From NCBI RefSeq assembly GCF_048323755.1, contig NZ_JBLWFS010000015.1:1-64000 (forward strand): a DNA stretch of 64,000 nucleotides, given 5' to 3'. A program made the translations under genes and the position numbers. The notes below the pieces were generated by a model. That model was not told where the DNA came from, searched no databases, and was given only the letters and a program-made list of their open reading frames with translations. Positions 36,343 to 44,990 of this stretch are shown here, piece after piece. Every line of letters begins with the position of its first letter. Position 1 is the stretch's first letter. The stretch comes from Alkalihalobacterium sp048323755 (GTDB lineage Bacteria; Bacillota; Bacilli; Bacillales; Bacillaceae_F).

Positions 36343-36810
36343 ATGAAAAATGCACGCTTATACGAAACACATGTTCAATCGACTAATTTAGAAAGATCGA
36401 TTGCTTTTTATAAAAAATTAGATCTAGAGTTAGCTTGTGTATTAAATGATAGAAGAGCAGCTTTCTTCTGGGTTGGAGGTCCGACTATAAAAGAATTTAT
36501 GCTTGGGGTGTGGGAAGTGACTGAAGAAAATTTCCGTAAATCCCATTTCGCTTTTCATGTTTCCTTTGAAGAATTACTTCAAGTTCCTGATTTTCTCAAA
36601 AAAAGGGAGATCTCCTTAATTCCATCTTTTGGACTTGATACGACGGAACCAGTTGTACATGGTTGGATGCCGTCTGCTTGTTATTACTTCTTAGATCCAG
36701 ACGGGAATACGTTAGAATATATTTCAGTACTAGAAGATCAACCTAAACAAGATGCTGGGGTTGTCCACCTCAGTACGCGGAATAAGCTAATAAAAAAGGA
36801 TGCATTCTAA
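36343..36810 (+). CDS. VOC-superfamily (glyoxalase-like) protein
   Basis: A 155-residue protein with two beta-alpha-beta-beta-beta modules: the N-module opens RLYETHVQSTNLERSIAFYK and the C-module ends YYFLDPDGNTLEYISVL, a metal-binding Glu of the fold. Members are glyoxalases, dioxygenases or resistance proteins, and this one cannot be assigned a substrate. ATG at 36343 after GAGGAGG. Single gene with a terminator behind it. Confidence 0.78.
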   Translation: MKNARLYETHVQSTNLERSIAFYKKLDLELACVLNDRRAAFFWVGGPTIKEFMLGVWEVTEENFRKSHFAFHVSFEELLQVPDFLKKREISLIPSFGLDTTEPVVHGWMPSACYYFLDPDGNTLEYISVLEDQPKQDAGVVHLSTRNKLIKKDAF

Positions 36811-36816
36811 TGACTA

Positions 36817-36866
36817 ACTAGAAAGGAGCGAGGTTGCACTTAAACTGAACATCGCACCTTTCTAGT
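36817..36866 (+). terminator. Intrinsic terminator after the VOC gene
   Basis: ACTAGAAAGG and CCTTTCTAGT close a stem with an inner GCGAGGTTGC/GCGATGTT-type pairing; ATTATTTTTTC follows. It also faces the end of the chemosensory operon on the other strand. Confidence 0.75.
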
Positions 36867-36916
36867 ATTATTTTTTCTTTTATTTTGGCGATAGCAGATA
36901 TTTTGGTAATACCTTA

Positions 36917-37336
36917 TTAATGTTCTTGGCTTCTCTTTTTCACTAACTGTGTTTTTATAAAATTCCCTTCGGTTTTTACTTCTGCAAAGTCAACTAAAGA
37001 TAAAATGAGTTTTAGTCCTCTTCCTCTTGGACCTTTATTTTCGGATTCTTTGGGTGGGATTAGAGAATAAAGCTCGCCTTCGGTGTATAAAGTTAACGTA
37101 ATGCCCTTTTGATCTTCTAATTTCTCAACCTTTAGAAATTTCATAGAATAACGGTCTGTGTGATCAAACGCATTTGTACATAATTCTTCTACTACTAATT
37201 GAAGATGCAATGATTCCTTTCTATTAAAATCCAGCCCTAAAGCAAGGCGTTTTACAAAGTCCATTGCTTTTAAGATGTCACTCTTGACCTCGAGGTAAAA
37301 GAGGAAGAATTGATCCTTATGCTTCGATATATTCAC
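36917..37336 (-). CDS. RsbW/SpoIIAB-like HATPase protein (anti-sigma type)
   Basis: A 139-residue protein of the serine-kinase anti-sigma fold. The N-box reads VVEELCTNAFDHT and a C-terminal glycine motif reads GPRGRGLKLILSL. The G1 box DxGxG is not recognisable; the region reads YTEGEL, so nucleotide binding may be altered. GTG at 37336 follows GGGTAGGGG and overlaps the end of the GGDEF-EAL gene by 20 bp; the frame is open 36 codons further upstream but without a better site. It is the last gene of the chemosensory operon, two genes away from a STAS protein that could be its partner. Confidence 0.75.
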   Translation of the reverse strand: MNISKHKDQFFLFYLEVKSDILKAMDFVKRLALGLDFNRKESLHLQLVVEELCTNAFDHTDRYSMKFLKVEKLEDQKGITLTLYTEGELYSLIPPKESENKGPRGRGLKLILSLVDFAEVKTEGNFIKTQLVKKRSQEH

Positions 37337-39566
37337 AACCCCTACCCTCTTCCCTTTGTTGTTTAAATAGTAACTGTTCAAAGTCCGCAATTGGTAAAGG
37401 CTTACTAAAGTAATAACCTTGTCCTTCGGAACAACCACTTGCAATTAAAAATTCTAGATGCTCCTTTGTTTCTATACCTTCAGCAATCACATGCAGATTT
37501 AAACTTTTGGCTAATTGAATAATGGCGTGTGCAATTTCTTTATTTGTATTATTTTGAATTTTAATAACAAAGGATTTGTCAATTTTTAAAGAGCTTATTG
37601 GAAATTGTTCGAGATAACTTAACGAAGAATAACCTGTCCCAAAGTCATCTATAGATATCTTAATATCTAATGTTTTTAACCGCTCTAATTCATCTATTAC
37701 ATAATCTACATTTTTCATTAACATACTTTCCGTTATTTCGAGCTCCAAATTCTTACCGTTAATATTGTACGTTTCTATAATATGCCTTACTTGTTCAACT
37801 AAATTCGTTCTTTGAAAATGTTGTACTGAAATATTAGTTGAAATATTAATAAGGTCTAACCCTTTTTGTTCCCATTCACTTAACTTCTTGCATGCTTGTT
37901 CTAATACCCAGTGATCTAAATCAATAATTAATCCAGTTTCCTCAGCAAGTGGAATAAAGTTCATAGGTGGTAATAGCCCAAGTTTGGGATGGTTCCATCT
38001 TATTAAAGCTTCTGCACCAATGATTTTTCCAGTATCTAACTTGTATCTCGGCTGAAAGTACACTAAAAATTGACCTTTTTCTACTGCTACATGCAAATCA
38101 TTCTGTAATATCAAAATTTCTTTAGGGGAATGCTCTTTGGTAGCAGAATAAAATGTAAAGTTATTTTTTCCTCCTTCTTTCACTTCTTTCATCGCTAAAC
38201 TAGCATTCTTCATTAATGATCTAAAATTCGTGCCATGATAAGGATAAAGGGCACCGCCAATACTTGAAGTTACATATAAGTCATTACCTGTAAAAGAAAA
38301 TGGTTTCTTAAATGCATTTAAAATGTCAAGAGCAACCTTTCTGCACTTTTTTTCATCTGCTTGAGCGAGGAGAATGACAAATTCATCTCCACCCATTCGG
38401 CAAATAAAATCTCCTTCTTGAAGTAGTACTCGAATACGAGCCCCTACTTTCTTCAGCAAAGCATCACCTTGTTGCAGACCAAATGCATCATTAATTAACT
38501 TAAAGCGATCAATATCAAGGTGTAATATCCCAAACTTATGTTTACCTTCTAACATACTTTGCTCAATCTTCTGCTGAAAATAGAACCGATTGGGTAATCC
38601 TGTTAAACTATCAAAATTAACTAGTTTTTGGATTTGGTTCTGACTCGAATATACTTTGCTTATATTATTATTATGCTCGATAGCAATTCTGACTAATTGG
38701 TTGTATGAATTTAAACTTCCTAAATGTTGCTGCAGGGTATCCGTTTTGGAAAATAAAATTAACCCTCCTAATAAGTCATTCTGAACAGAAAGAACAGGAA
38801 TGATTATAAAATAATTTAAATCATTCAATTTTGCAACAGGATAGATTTTACTAAAAGGACCCATTAGTTCAAGAACGTGTACAGGAAGTACACTATTAAA
38901 AAAGTCTAAATGTTCATCATTAATCCGATCTATTCCGAGTGCAATTTCTTCAAGTACAAACAACGGGTCGGTAATACTTGGGGCTCCACCTAATTTTAAT
39001 GATTTATTACTTTGTTGAAATGAATAAATAGAACAAGATAAACCATCACAATGGTCTTCAATAAACCACGAGATGATGGAAAGAATATCATGGAGCGGGA
39101 GACGCTGTGCAATTACCTTGATCATTACTTCATATTGGAGCACCCGTCTATTTCTACCCTGCGAAAGTTGTCTTTTTTTTTGATTACCATATAATTTGAC
39201 TTGTTCAACTAACTCCATCTTAAACCTATCCCAATCTTTTGCAGGTTTAAATAAGAAATGATCTGCACCCAGTTGCAAAGCCTCTAGAACATCATGTGTA
39301 CTTTGCTGCGTAAGTCCACTTACTATAATAGCTGCCGGAACCGTTTTTTTTCTCCTCATATACTTTAGGGTTTCTAATCCGTTCATATTGGGCATATCAA
39401 GGTCAAGAGTAATAATATCTGGAGTGAGCGCTTCTATTTTTTCTATAGCTTCTAAACCGCTTCTCGCATGACCCACTACCTCAATTTGCGGGTCAGTCGA
39501 TAACATTGTTGTTATATAATCACACATAAAGAGAGAGTCATCTACGACTAGTACTTTTATTTTCAC
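37317..39566 (-). CDS. Response regulator with GGDEF and EAL domains
   Basis: A 749-residue cytoplasmic protein. A CheB-like receiver (1 to about 125; phosphorylatable Asp55 in TLDLDMPNMNG, Lys in FLFKPAKDW) is followed by a GAF-like region (about 150-300), GGDEF (CRMGGDEF, near 320-480) and EAL (EALIRW, DDFGTGYSS, EGIET, to about 735). Both enzyme signatures look intact, and no RxxD inhibitory site is visible (QEGD at that position). In an operon without CheY it is the obvious output for CheA phosphate, giving control of c-di-GMP. ATG at 39566. Wsp systems of Pseudomonas use a comparable REC-GGDEF output (WspR). Confidence 0.92.
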   Translation of the reverse strand: MKIKVLVVDDSLFMCDYITTMLSTDPQIEVVGHARSGLEAIEKIEALTPDIITLDLDMPNMNGLETLKYMRRKKTVPAAIIVSGLTQQSTHDVLEALQLGADHFLFKPAKDWDRFKMELVEQVKLYGNQKKRQLSQGRNRRVLQYEVMIKVIAQRLPLHDILSIISWFIEDHCDGLSCSIYSFQQSNKSLKLGGAPSITDPLFVLEEIALGIDRINDEHLDFFNSVLPVHVLELMGPFSKIYPVAKLNDLNYFIIIPVLSVQNDLLGGLILFSKTDTLQQHLGSLNSYNQLVRIAIEHNNNISKVYSSQNQIQKLVNFDSLTGLPNRFYFQQKIEQSMLEGKHKFGILHLDIDRFKLINDAFGLQQGDALLKKVGARIRVLLQEGDFICRMGGDEFVILLAQADEKKCRKVALDILNAFKKPFSFTGNDLYVTSSIGGALYPYHGTNFRSLMKNASLAMKEVKEGGKNNFTFYSATKEHSPKEILILQNDLHVAVEKGQFLVYFQPRYKLDTGKIIGAEALIRWNHPKLGLLPPMNFIPLAEETGLIIDLDHWVLEQACKKLSEWEQKGLDLINISTNISVQHFQRTNLVEQVRHIIETYNINGKNLELEITESMLMKNVDYVIDELERLKTLDIKISIDDFGTGYSSLSYLEQFPISSLKIDKSFVIKIQNNTNKEIAHAIIQLAKSLNLHVIAEGIETKEHLEFLIASGCSEGQGYYFSKPLPIADFEQLLFKQQREEGRGCEYIEA

Positions 39567-39594
39567 CTAGTTTTACCTCCCTCATAAAACAGAG

Positions 39595-39939
39595 TTATAC
39601 TTCTTTAAAATTTAACAAAGCTTCACCGACATCATTAAATAATTTTACAAATGTACCCAATTTTGTGATTTCAAATATTTCTTGAATATTAGGTTGAAGA
39701 CCTGCTACAATTAACTCCTTGTTTTTACTCCTTGCTTTTAACACTGCATCAGCTATATATCCTATAGCTGCACTATTTAAATAAGCTACGTCGCTTAAAT
39801 CTAGTAACAATTGATTCGTTTCAGCTTTGATTAACTCATAAATATACGTTTTAAATATGTCTCCATTCTTTAAGGTGATTTCACCATCACATTTTAAAAT
39901 TTCTACACGATTGATAATCATGCGATTAAAATTCCCCAT
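39595..39939 (-). CDS. STAS-domain anti-anti-sigma-like protein
   Basis: A 114-residue SpoIIAA/RsbV-type STAS protein. The segment LLLDLSDVAYLNSAAIGYI near residues 48-66 aligns with the phosphorylation loop; the Ser is kept while the preceding Asp is Asn and the following Ser-Gly is Ala-Ala. Such proteins bind HATPase-type anti-sigma kinases when unphosphorylated. A matching HATPase protein is encoded in the same operon. ATG at 39939 follows AAGGAG. Confidence 0.82.
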   Translation of the reverse strand: MGNFNRMIINRVEILKCDGEITLKNGDIFKTYIYELIKAETNQLLLDLSDVAYLNSAAIGYIADAVLKARSKNKELIVAGLQPNIQEIFEITKLGTFVKLFNDVGEALLNFKEV

Positions 39940-39949
39940 AACCTGCTCC

Positions 39950-41002
39950 TTATATTAGTGATTTTATAGTGGAAACGATACTCGTAATTGGTGCTTGTTT
40001 ATCCGCAAGCCCTGCCTCATATACGACTCGCGGCATTCCATATACGACACAAGTTGATTCCGATTCTACAATGATCTTACCTTGATTTTCTCTTACTTGT
40101 TTACACCCTATTAACCCGTCTTGTCCCATTCCCGTTAAAATCACAGTTAAAAGCTTTTCTTTATATATACTTGAAGCCGATAATAACGTGACATCAACAG
40201 ACGGATGATACAAGGTTTCAATGGGTGCATCTTCAGCTAAGTGGAAAAACGCCTCGTGACCATCCTTTTTAATCGTCGTTTGTAAGCCAGCTGGGGCAAT
40301 ATAAATAGTACCTGGCACTAGCACTTCTTCATGTTCTGCTTCTTTAACGATCAGATGACATATTGAGTCAAAGCGTTCCGCAAGTGGTCTTGTAAACCCC
40401 TTTGGCATATGCTGAACAACAACGATTGGAAAAGATAATCCGTTTTCAAAATAAGGGAGAATGGATTGAAGTGCCGCTGGTCCCCCTGTAGAACACCCAA
40501 TGATTAAAAGGTCTAAATTTTCAGATAATAATGGTTTGTTTTTTCGTTTTACTGATCGAATTGGCAATTCCTCATGAGTAGTTTGAAGTTTTTTTCGCTG
40601 TACATTTGAACAAATGGCAACCTCAAGACTTTCCCAAAAAACGGTTAAGGTTTCAATAGAGGCTTGAGGAAATAATTTTTCTTTAATAATAAAATCAACG
40701 GCTCCTAGCTCTATTGATGTAATAGACGCAGAAGCTGTATCAGCTGAGGCGTTCGTAAGCATGACGACAGGAACTGGACATTCATTCATAATAATTTCTA
40801 ATGCTTCCAGTCCGTCCATTTCTGGCATTTCTATATCTAAAGTGACAACGGCTGGTTGTAATCTTTTTACTTTTTCAATGGCATCTTTTCCATTTCTAGC
40901 TATGCCAACGACGTATAGCTCTTCATGTTGTTCAATGACTTGACCAATCGCTTTTCGCATAAAAGCTGAGTCATCTACAACGAGTACTCCATACTTTTTC
41001 AT
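39950..41002 (-). CDS. cheB: CheB protein-glutamate methylesterase/deamidase
   Basis: A 350-residue protein with a receiver domain (Asp56 in TLDIEMPEMDG) and a C-terminal methylesterase domain with the catalytic Ser in GCSTGGP, His in VVQHMPKGFT and Asp in TGMGQDG. It removes methyl groups from the receptor and would adapt the MCP in this operon. It follows cheR by 4 bp. ATG at 41002. Confidence 0.95.
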   Translation of the reverse strand: MKKYGVLVVDDSAFMRKAIGQVIEQHEELYVVGIARNGKDAIEKVKRLQPAVVTLDIEMPEMDGLEALEIIMNECPVPVVMLTNASADTASASITSIELGAVDFIIKEKLFPQASIETLTVFWESLEVAICSNVQRKKLQTTHEELPIRSVKRKNKPLLSENLDLLIIGCSTGGPAALQSILPYFENGLSFPIVVVQHMPKGFTRPLAERFDSICHLIVKEAEHEEVLVPGTIYIAPAGLQTTIKKDGHEAFFHLAEDAPIETLYHPSVDVTLLSASSIYKEKLLTVILTGMGQDGLIGCKQVRENQGKIIVESESTCVVYGMPRVVYEAGLADKQAPITSIVSTIKSLI

Positions 41003-41006
41003 ATTA

Positions 41007-41807
41007 TTACTCCTTTTTATAGTAAAAGGTGCTCGGAGTGTTGATCGTTTTATATCCTAAATTAAAGGTAGAAATGTTTTCTGAATGACCTAAAAACAAA
41101 TATCCGTCTTTTTTTAGTGAGTGAAAAAAGTTAGTCGTTACTTTTTTTATTGTTTCTTGATCGAAGTAAATAAGAACGTTCCGGCAAAAGATTACATCAA
41201 AGTGGAGCATTTCCTTCATCGAGGACTCATCCAATAAATTTAGGTATTTAAATTGCACCTGTTCTTTTATTTCATTTGTGACCGTATAACCAGTGGGGTC
41301 TTTTACAAAATATTTTTTCAACAACTCATCAGGTATCCTTCGAAATGACAGCGACGCTTTATTATAAAACCCATTTTTAGCTACTCCTATTACCCGCTTA
41401 TTAATATCCGTAGCAACGATTTCGAATTCATCAGGTCGAAACAAACCTGTTTCTTTAATCATCATTGCTAATGTATAGGGTTCTTCCCCTGTTGAACAGG
41501 CCGCACTCCATATTCTAACTTTCCCACCATTTTGCTTAATAAGTGGTAAAACAACATTTTTTAATTCAACCAATTGATTTTCTTCTCGATAAAAATAGGT
41601 TTCATTGATAGTTAATATTTCAACTGCTCGATCCCATTCAGCTGGTAGTTCTTCAAGGTATCTACAATATTCCCATAAAGAATTTAGTTGTAGCTCATGG
41701 ATACGTTTCATAATTTTATTTTCTAACGCCACTAAGTTGTTCAAATAGTTCAGTCCACATTTTTGGTACACTAATTGACTAAAATGCTTTATAGAAAATT
41801 GATTCAT
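41007..41807 (-). CDS. cheR: CheR chemoreceptor methyltransferase
   Basis: A 266-residue SAM-dependent methyltransferase with an all-alpha N-terminal domain and a catalytic domain (INETYFYREE, then RIWSAACSTGEEPYTLAM and FCRNVLIYFD). It methylates receptor glutamates. No TPR or extra domain is attached, and the MCP in this operon lacks a tethering C-terminal pentapeptide. ATG at 41807; a hairpin separates it from the MCP gene. Confidence 0.95.
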   Translation of the reverse strand: MNQFSIKHFSQLVYQKCGLNYLNNLVALENKIMKRIHELQLNSLWEYCRYLEELPAEWDRAVEILTINETYFYREENQLVELKNVVLPLIKQNGGKVRIWSAACSTGEEPYTLAMMIKETGLFRPDEFEIVATDINKRVIGVAKNGFYNKASLSFRRIPDELLKKYFVKDPTGYTVTNEIKEQVQFKYLNLLDESSMKEMLHFDVIFCRNVLIYFDQETIKKVTTNFFHSLKKDGYLFLGHSENISTFNLGYKTINTPSTFYYKKE

Positions 41808-41838
41808 CTTTCAAACCTCTCTCAATAAAAGTAAAACT

Positions 41839-41871
41839 CATTCCATGGGAATATCTACTCCCCATGGAATG
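41839..41871 (-). promoter_or_regulatory. Intercistronic hairpin between mcp and cheR
   Basis: CATTCCATGGG and CCCATGGAATG form an 11-bp perfect stem. On the minus strand it is followed by AGTTTTACTTTTATTG, so partial termination would lower cheR and downstream expression relative to the MCP. Confidence 0.65.
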
Positions 41872-41921
41872 TACGTATAAATGAAGTTATTTGTCCTTTT
41901 CGTTAAATCTCTTCGTAAAGT

Positions 41922-44900
41922 TTAATCTTGTAACTGGTATGATAAGTTTTTCGTTTTTTGCTGTATGTCCTGTGTGGCAGCGTGCAGACCATCTAACACA
42001 TCACCATTACGTTGCACCACTTGTTTCATATTCAATATTGTATTCGTTACATTCGATAATTCACTCAGCTGAACTTTTGTTGCATCAGTTACATTTTCAG
42101 ATTGTTGGGATACATTAGACATTAATGTCACTACGCCTTCAGTACTCGTATTAATCGTTACTAGACCTTGAGCAATTTGACGTAATTGATCTCGGGAATT
42201 ACTAATACCAGCAATAATTTCTTCTATACCTAACGCTTGTTCTTTCGTCGCAACAGTAACATGTTCAGATTGCTTTGTAATGCTAGTGATAGATTGTACA
42301 ATTGTGTCTGCTTGTTTAGCTTGTTCTACAGTCGCTAGACTAATTTGATTGATTTGCTCTCTTGCATTAACAATTCCGGAGATAATTTCTTTGATTCCAA
42401 CAGCCTGTTCTTTCGTGGCAGTCGTCACAAGCTCCGCTTGTTCCGTTACATTTTGTACCGATTTCACAATTTCTCGAGCTTGCTTACTTTGCTCGGTTGT
42501 AGCTACTGAAATTTGACGAACTTGTTCTTTTGCACTTGCTGTTGATTGAACAATATCCTCGACACCAGACGCTTGCTCTTTGACGGATTGAGTTACTATT
42601 AAAATTTGATGCGTCATGTCATCCACAGATTTTACGATGTTAACTGCTTGTTTTGTTTGCTCATCTGTTGCCGTATCTATTTGGCGGACTTGTTCTCTGA
42701 CACTAACAATTCCTTTTATAATCTCTTCAACACCTACTGCTTGTTCTTTTACAGACTGGGTAACAATCTCAATTTGTCCATCCATACTTACAACAGATGT
42801 TACAATATCTCGACCTTGCCTTGCTTGTTCATTCGTCGCTGAGGTAATTTGGGACACTTGTTCTCTTGCACTGCGAACACTACGGTTGATCTCATCAACT
42901 CCAGCGACTTGCTCTCTAATAGAGACTGTTACTTGACCAACTTGCTCTGTCATACTTCCAACCGCTTTTACGATCCCTTGAGCTTGCTTTGTTTGTTCTG
43001 TTGTAGCTGCTGTAATTTGGCGAACTTGCTCTCTCGCATTTATAACACCTTTTACAATTTCTTCTACACCAATAGCTTGTTCATTGGTCGCTTGAGTTAC
43101 TAAACGAGCTTGTGTTGTGACATTTTCCACCGAATTTACAATCGATTGTGCTTGCTTAGCTTGCTCCCCAGTTGCGGTTGTAATTTGACTCATTTCCGTT
43201 GTAATATGCTCAATACCATCAACAATTTTTTCTATTGCTGAATTCGCTTGATCAGAGAGTTTGTTACCTTGCTCTACTTTTTGTTCACCAACTTCAATTG
43301 CTTTAATCGCATCTGTCGTTTCAGCTTGAATTCCTTTAATTAAGCCTGCAATCTCCTTTGTAGCTGTTGCTGTTCTTTCGGCAAGCTTACGAACTTCATC
43401 TGCTACAACTGAAAACCCCTTCCCATGCTCACCTGCACGAGCTGCTTCAATCGCTGCATTTAGTGCTAATAAATTCGTTTGCTCGGCAATATCATCAATA
43501 ACTTCAATAATACTCCCAATTTCATCTGAGCTTTTTCCTAGATTTTGCATGACGCCAGAAGCTTGCTGTACCACTTCACCGATTTCTTTCATCCCAAAAA
43601 TGGATTGTTGGACCGCATTCTTTCCATCATTAGCGTCACTAAATACTTTTACACTTAGTTGATTGACGTTTTGAACATTTTGCGCTACTTGTTCAATTGA
43701 GGCCGCCATTTCTTGTATTGATGCTGACGTATCAACTGCTGATACGGTTAAGCTTTCCGCATTTTGGGCTACTGCTTTTACGGAATTACTCGTTTGTTCG
43801 ATTGAAGCTGAAACTTGTTCTACAGAACTTGCTGTACTTGCAGCATTACCAGCTACCTGTTCAACTGATGCTGCCATTTCTTGTATCGCAGCTGACACTT
43901 CTTCTGATGAACGATGTAAACTATCAGTATTTCCAGCAATCCCTTTTACTTGACTCCCCATCTCTTCCATCGCTGCTGACACTTCTTCGACAGAAGCTGC
44001 TGTACTACTTGCATTTCCAGCTACTTGCTCAATCGAGGCCGCCATTTCTTGTATCGCAGAATTAACTTCTTTAGAAGATGACGTTAAACTTTCCGCATTT
44101 TGAGCCACACCTTTTACTTGACTCCCCATTTCTTCAATCGCTGCTGAAATTTCTTCTATAGAGCCCGTAGTACTTTGAGCATTTCCAGCTACTTGCTCAA
44201 TTGAGGCCGCCATCTCTTGTATCGCTGAGGCATTTTCATGAGAAGACTTCGTCAATACTTCCGCATTTTGGGCAACCGTTTTTACCGAACTACCCATTTC
44301 TTCAATCGCAGCGGCCACTTCTTCGACAGAACCAGTTGTACTTTGCGCATTTCCAGCGACTTGTTCAATTGAGACCGCCATTTCTTGAATCGCATCTGTC
44401 GTTTCTTTCGCCGACTTCGTTAAACTTTCGGCATTACTAGCAACATCTGTAATAGACTTACTCATTTGTTCAATCGAGGCAGAAATTTGTTCAACCGAAC
44501 TTGCAGTACTCTGTGAATTACCAGCGACTTGTTCAATTGAGGCCGCGACTTCTTGAATAGACGCTGAAGTGTCTTTCGTTGAAGCAGTCATATTATCTGC
44601 ATTTTTAGCCACACCTTTAATTTGCGTGCCCATTTCTTCGATTGCAGCAGATATTTCTTCTACAGATGCGGTAGTACTTTGACTATTGTTTACCGCATCT
44701 TTAATATCTCTTGTCGTCGCGCTTAAATTTGTTAACGTATCTGCAACTGTTGAATGAAGACTTTCCGTATTTTTCACGACACCCTCTACTGAACGGTTTA
44801 AATTGTTCATCATCGAAGTTGTTGACTCGATCGTCGCTGACTGCTCTTTTACTCCTATAACAACTTGTCGTGTCGTTTCTGTTAAACTATCTACTTTTTC

Positions 44901-44966
44901 TTCTACCGATCTTGTTGCAGTAGATGCATCTTTCAATTTATTTATTAATCTAGCTTTCCCAAACAT
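41922..44966 (-). CDS. Giant soluble methyl-accepting chemotaxis protein with symmetric repeats
   Basis: A 1014-residue receptor with no membrane segment or recognisable ligand domain; almost the whole protein is heptad-repeat coiled coil. The signalling tip (DDIAEQTNLLALNAAIEAAR, then AGEHGKGFSVVADEVR) is at about 490-526. Residues 101-436 are six 56-residue repeats (pattern SVEEISAAIEEMG...QEMAASIEQVAGN). Residues 595-930 are six other 56-residue repeats (pattern ITTATGEQAKQAQ...VGVEEI). The arms are therefore matched about the tip. N- and C-terminal caps are 100 and 84 residues. Every N-arm repeat carries one CheR-type consensus site. ATG at 44966. It sits between cheA and cheR and is the only receptor in the operon. 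Confidence 0.95.
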   Translation of the reverse strand: MFGKARLINKLKDASTATRSVEEKVDSLTETTRQVVIGVKEQSATIESTTSMMNNLNRSVEGVVKNTESLHSTVADTLTNLSATTRDIKDAVNNSQSTTASVEEISAAIEEMGTQIKGVAKNADNMTASTKDTSASIQEVAASIEQVAGNSQSTASSVEQISASIEQMSKSITDVASNAESLTKSAKETTDAIQEMAVSIEQVAGNAQSTTGSVEEVAAAIEEMGSSVKTVAQNAEVLTKSSHENASAIQEMAASIEQVAGNAQSTTGSIEEISAAIEEMGSQVKGVAQNAESLTSSSKEVNSAIQEMAASIEQVAGNASSTAASVEEVSAAMEEMGSQVKGIAGNTDSLHRSSEEVSAAIQEMAASVEQVAGNAASTASSVEQVSASIEQTSNSVKAVAQNAESLTVSAVDTSASIQEMAASIEQVAQNVQNVNQLSVKVFSDANDGKNAVQQSIFGMKEIGEVVQQASGVMQNLGKSSDEIGSIIEVIDDIAEQTNLLALNAAIEAARAGEHGKGFSVVADEVRKLAERTATATKEIAGLIKGIQAETTDAIKAIEVGEQKVEQGNKLSDQANSAIEKIVDGIEHITTEMSQITTATGEQAKQAQSIVNSVENVTTQARLVTQATNEQAIGVEEIVKGVINAREQVRQITAATTEQTKQAQGIVKAVGSMTEQVGQVTVSIREQVAGVDEINRSVRSAREQVSQITSATNEQARQGRDIVTSVVSMDGQIEIVTQSVKEQAVGVEEIIKGIVSVREQVRQIDTATDEQTKQAVNIVKSVDDMTHQILIVTQSVKEQASGVEDIVQSTASAKEQVRQISVATTEQSKQAREIVKSVQNVTEQAELVTTATKEQAVGIKEIISGIVNAREQINQISLATVEQAKQADTIVQSITSITKQSEHVTVATKEQALGIEEIIAGISNSRDQLRQIAQGLVTINTSTEGVVTLMSNVSQQSENVTDATKVQLSELSNVTNTILNMKQVVQRNGDVLDGLHAATQDIQQKTKNLSYQLQD
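42177..43184 (-). repeat. Six 168-bp coding repeats, C-terminal arm of the MCP
   Basis: Residues 595-930 divide exactly into six 56-residue units (8 heptads each). Each has an EQ-x-KQA core in its first third and a VGVEEI-like core in its last third. The units are diverged but in strict register. Confidence 0.9.
43659..44666 (-). repeat. Six 168-bp coding repeats, N-terminal arm of the MCP
   Basis: Residues 101-436 divide exactly into six 56-residue units, each opening with SVEE/SIEE/SVEQ and containing IQEMAASIEQVAGN. Units 3-5 are the most alike, which suggests recent duplication. Confidence 0.9.
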
Positions 44967-44990
44967 ATATGAATTCCTCCTAAATAACTG

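Noticed and set aside
42606..44440. Several long open frames on the plus strand opposite the giant MCP gene
   Set aside because: They are by-products of the repetitive coding sequence on the other strand, lack ribosome binding sites and give low-complexity proteins.
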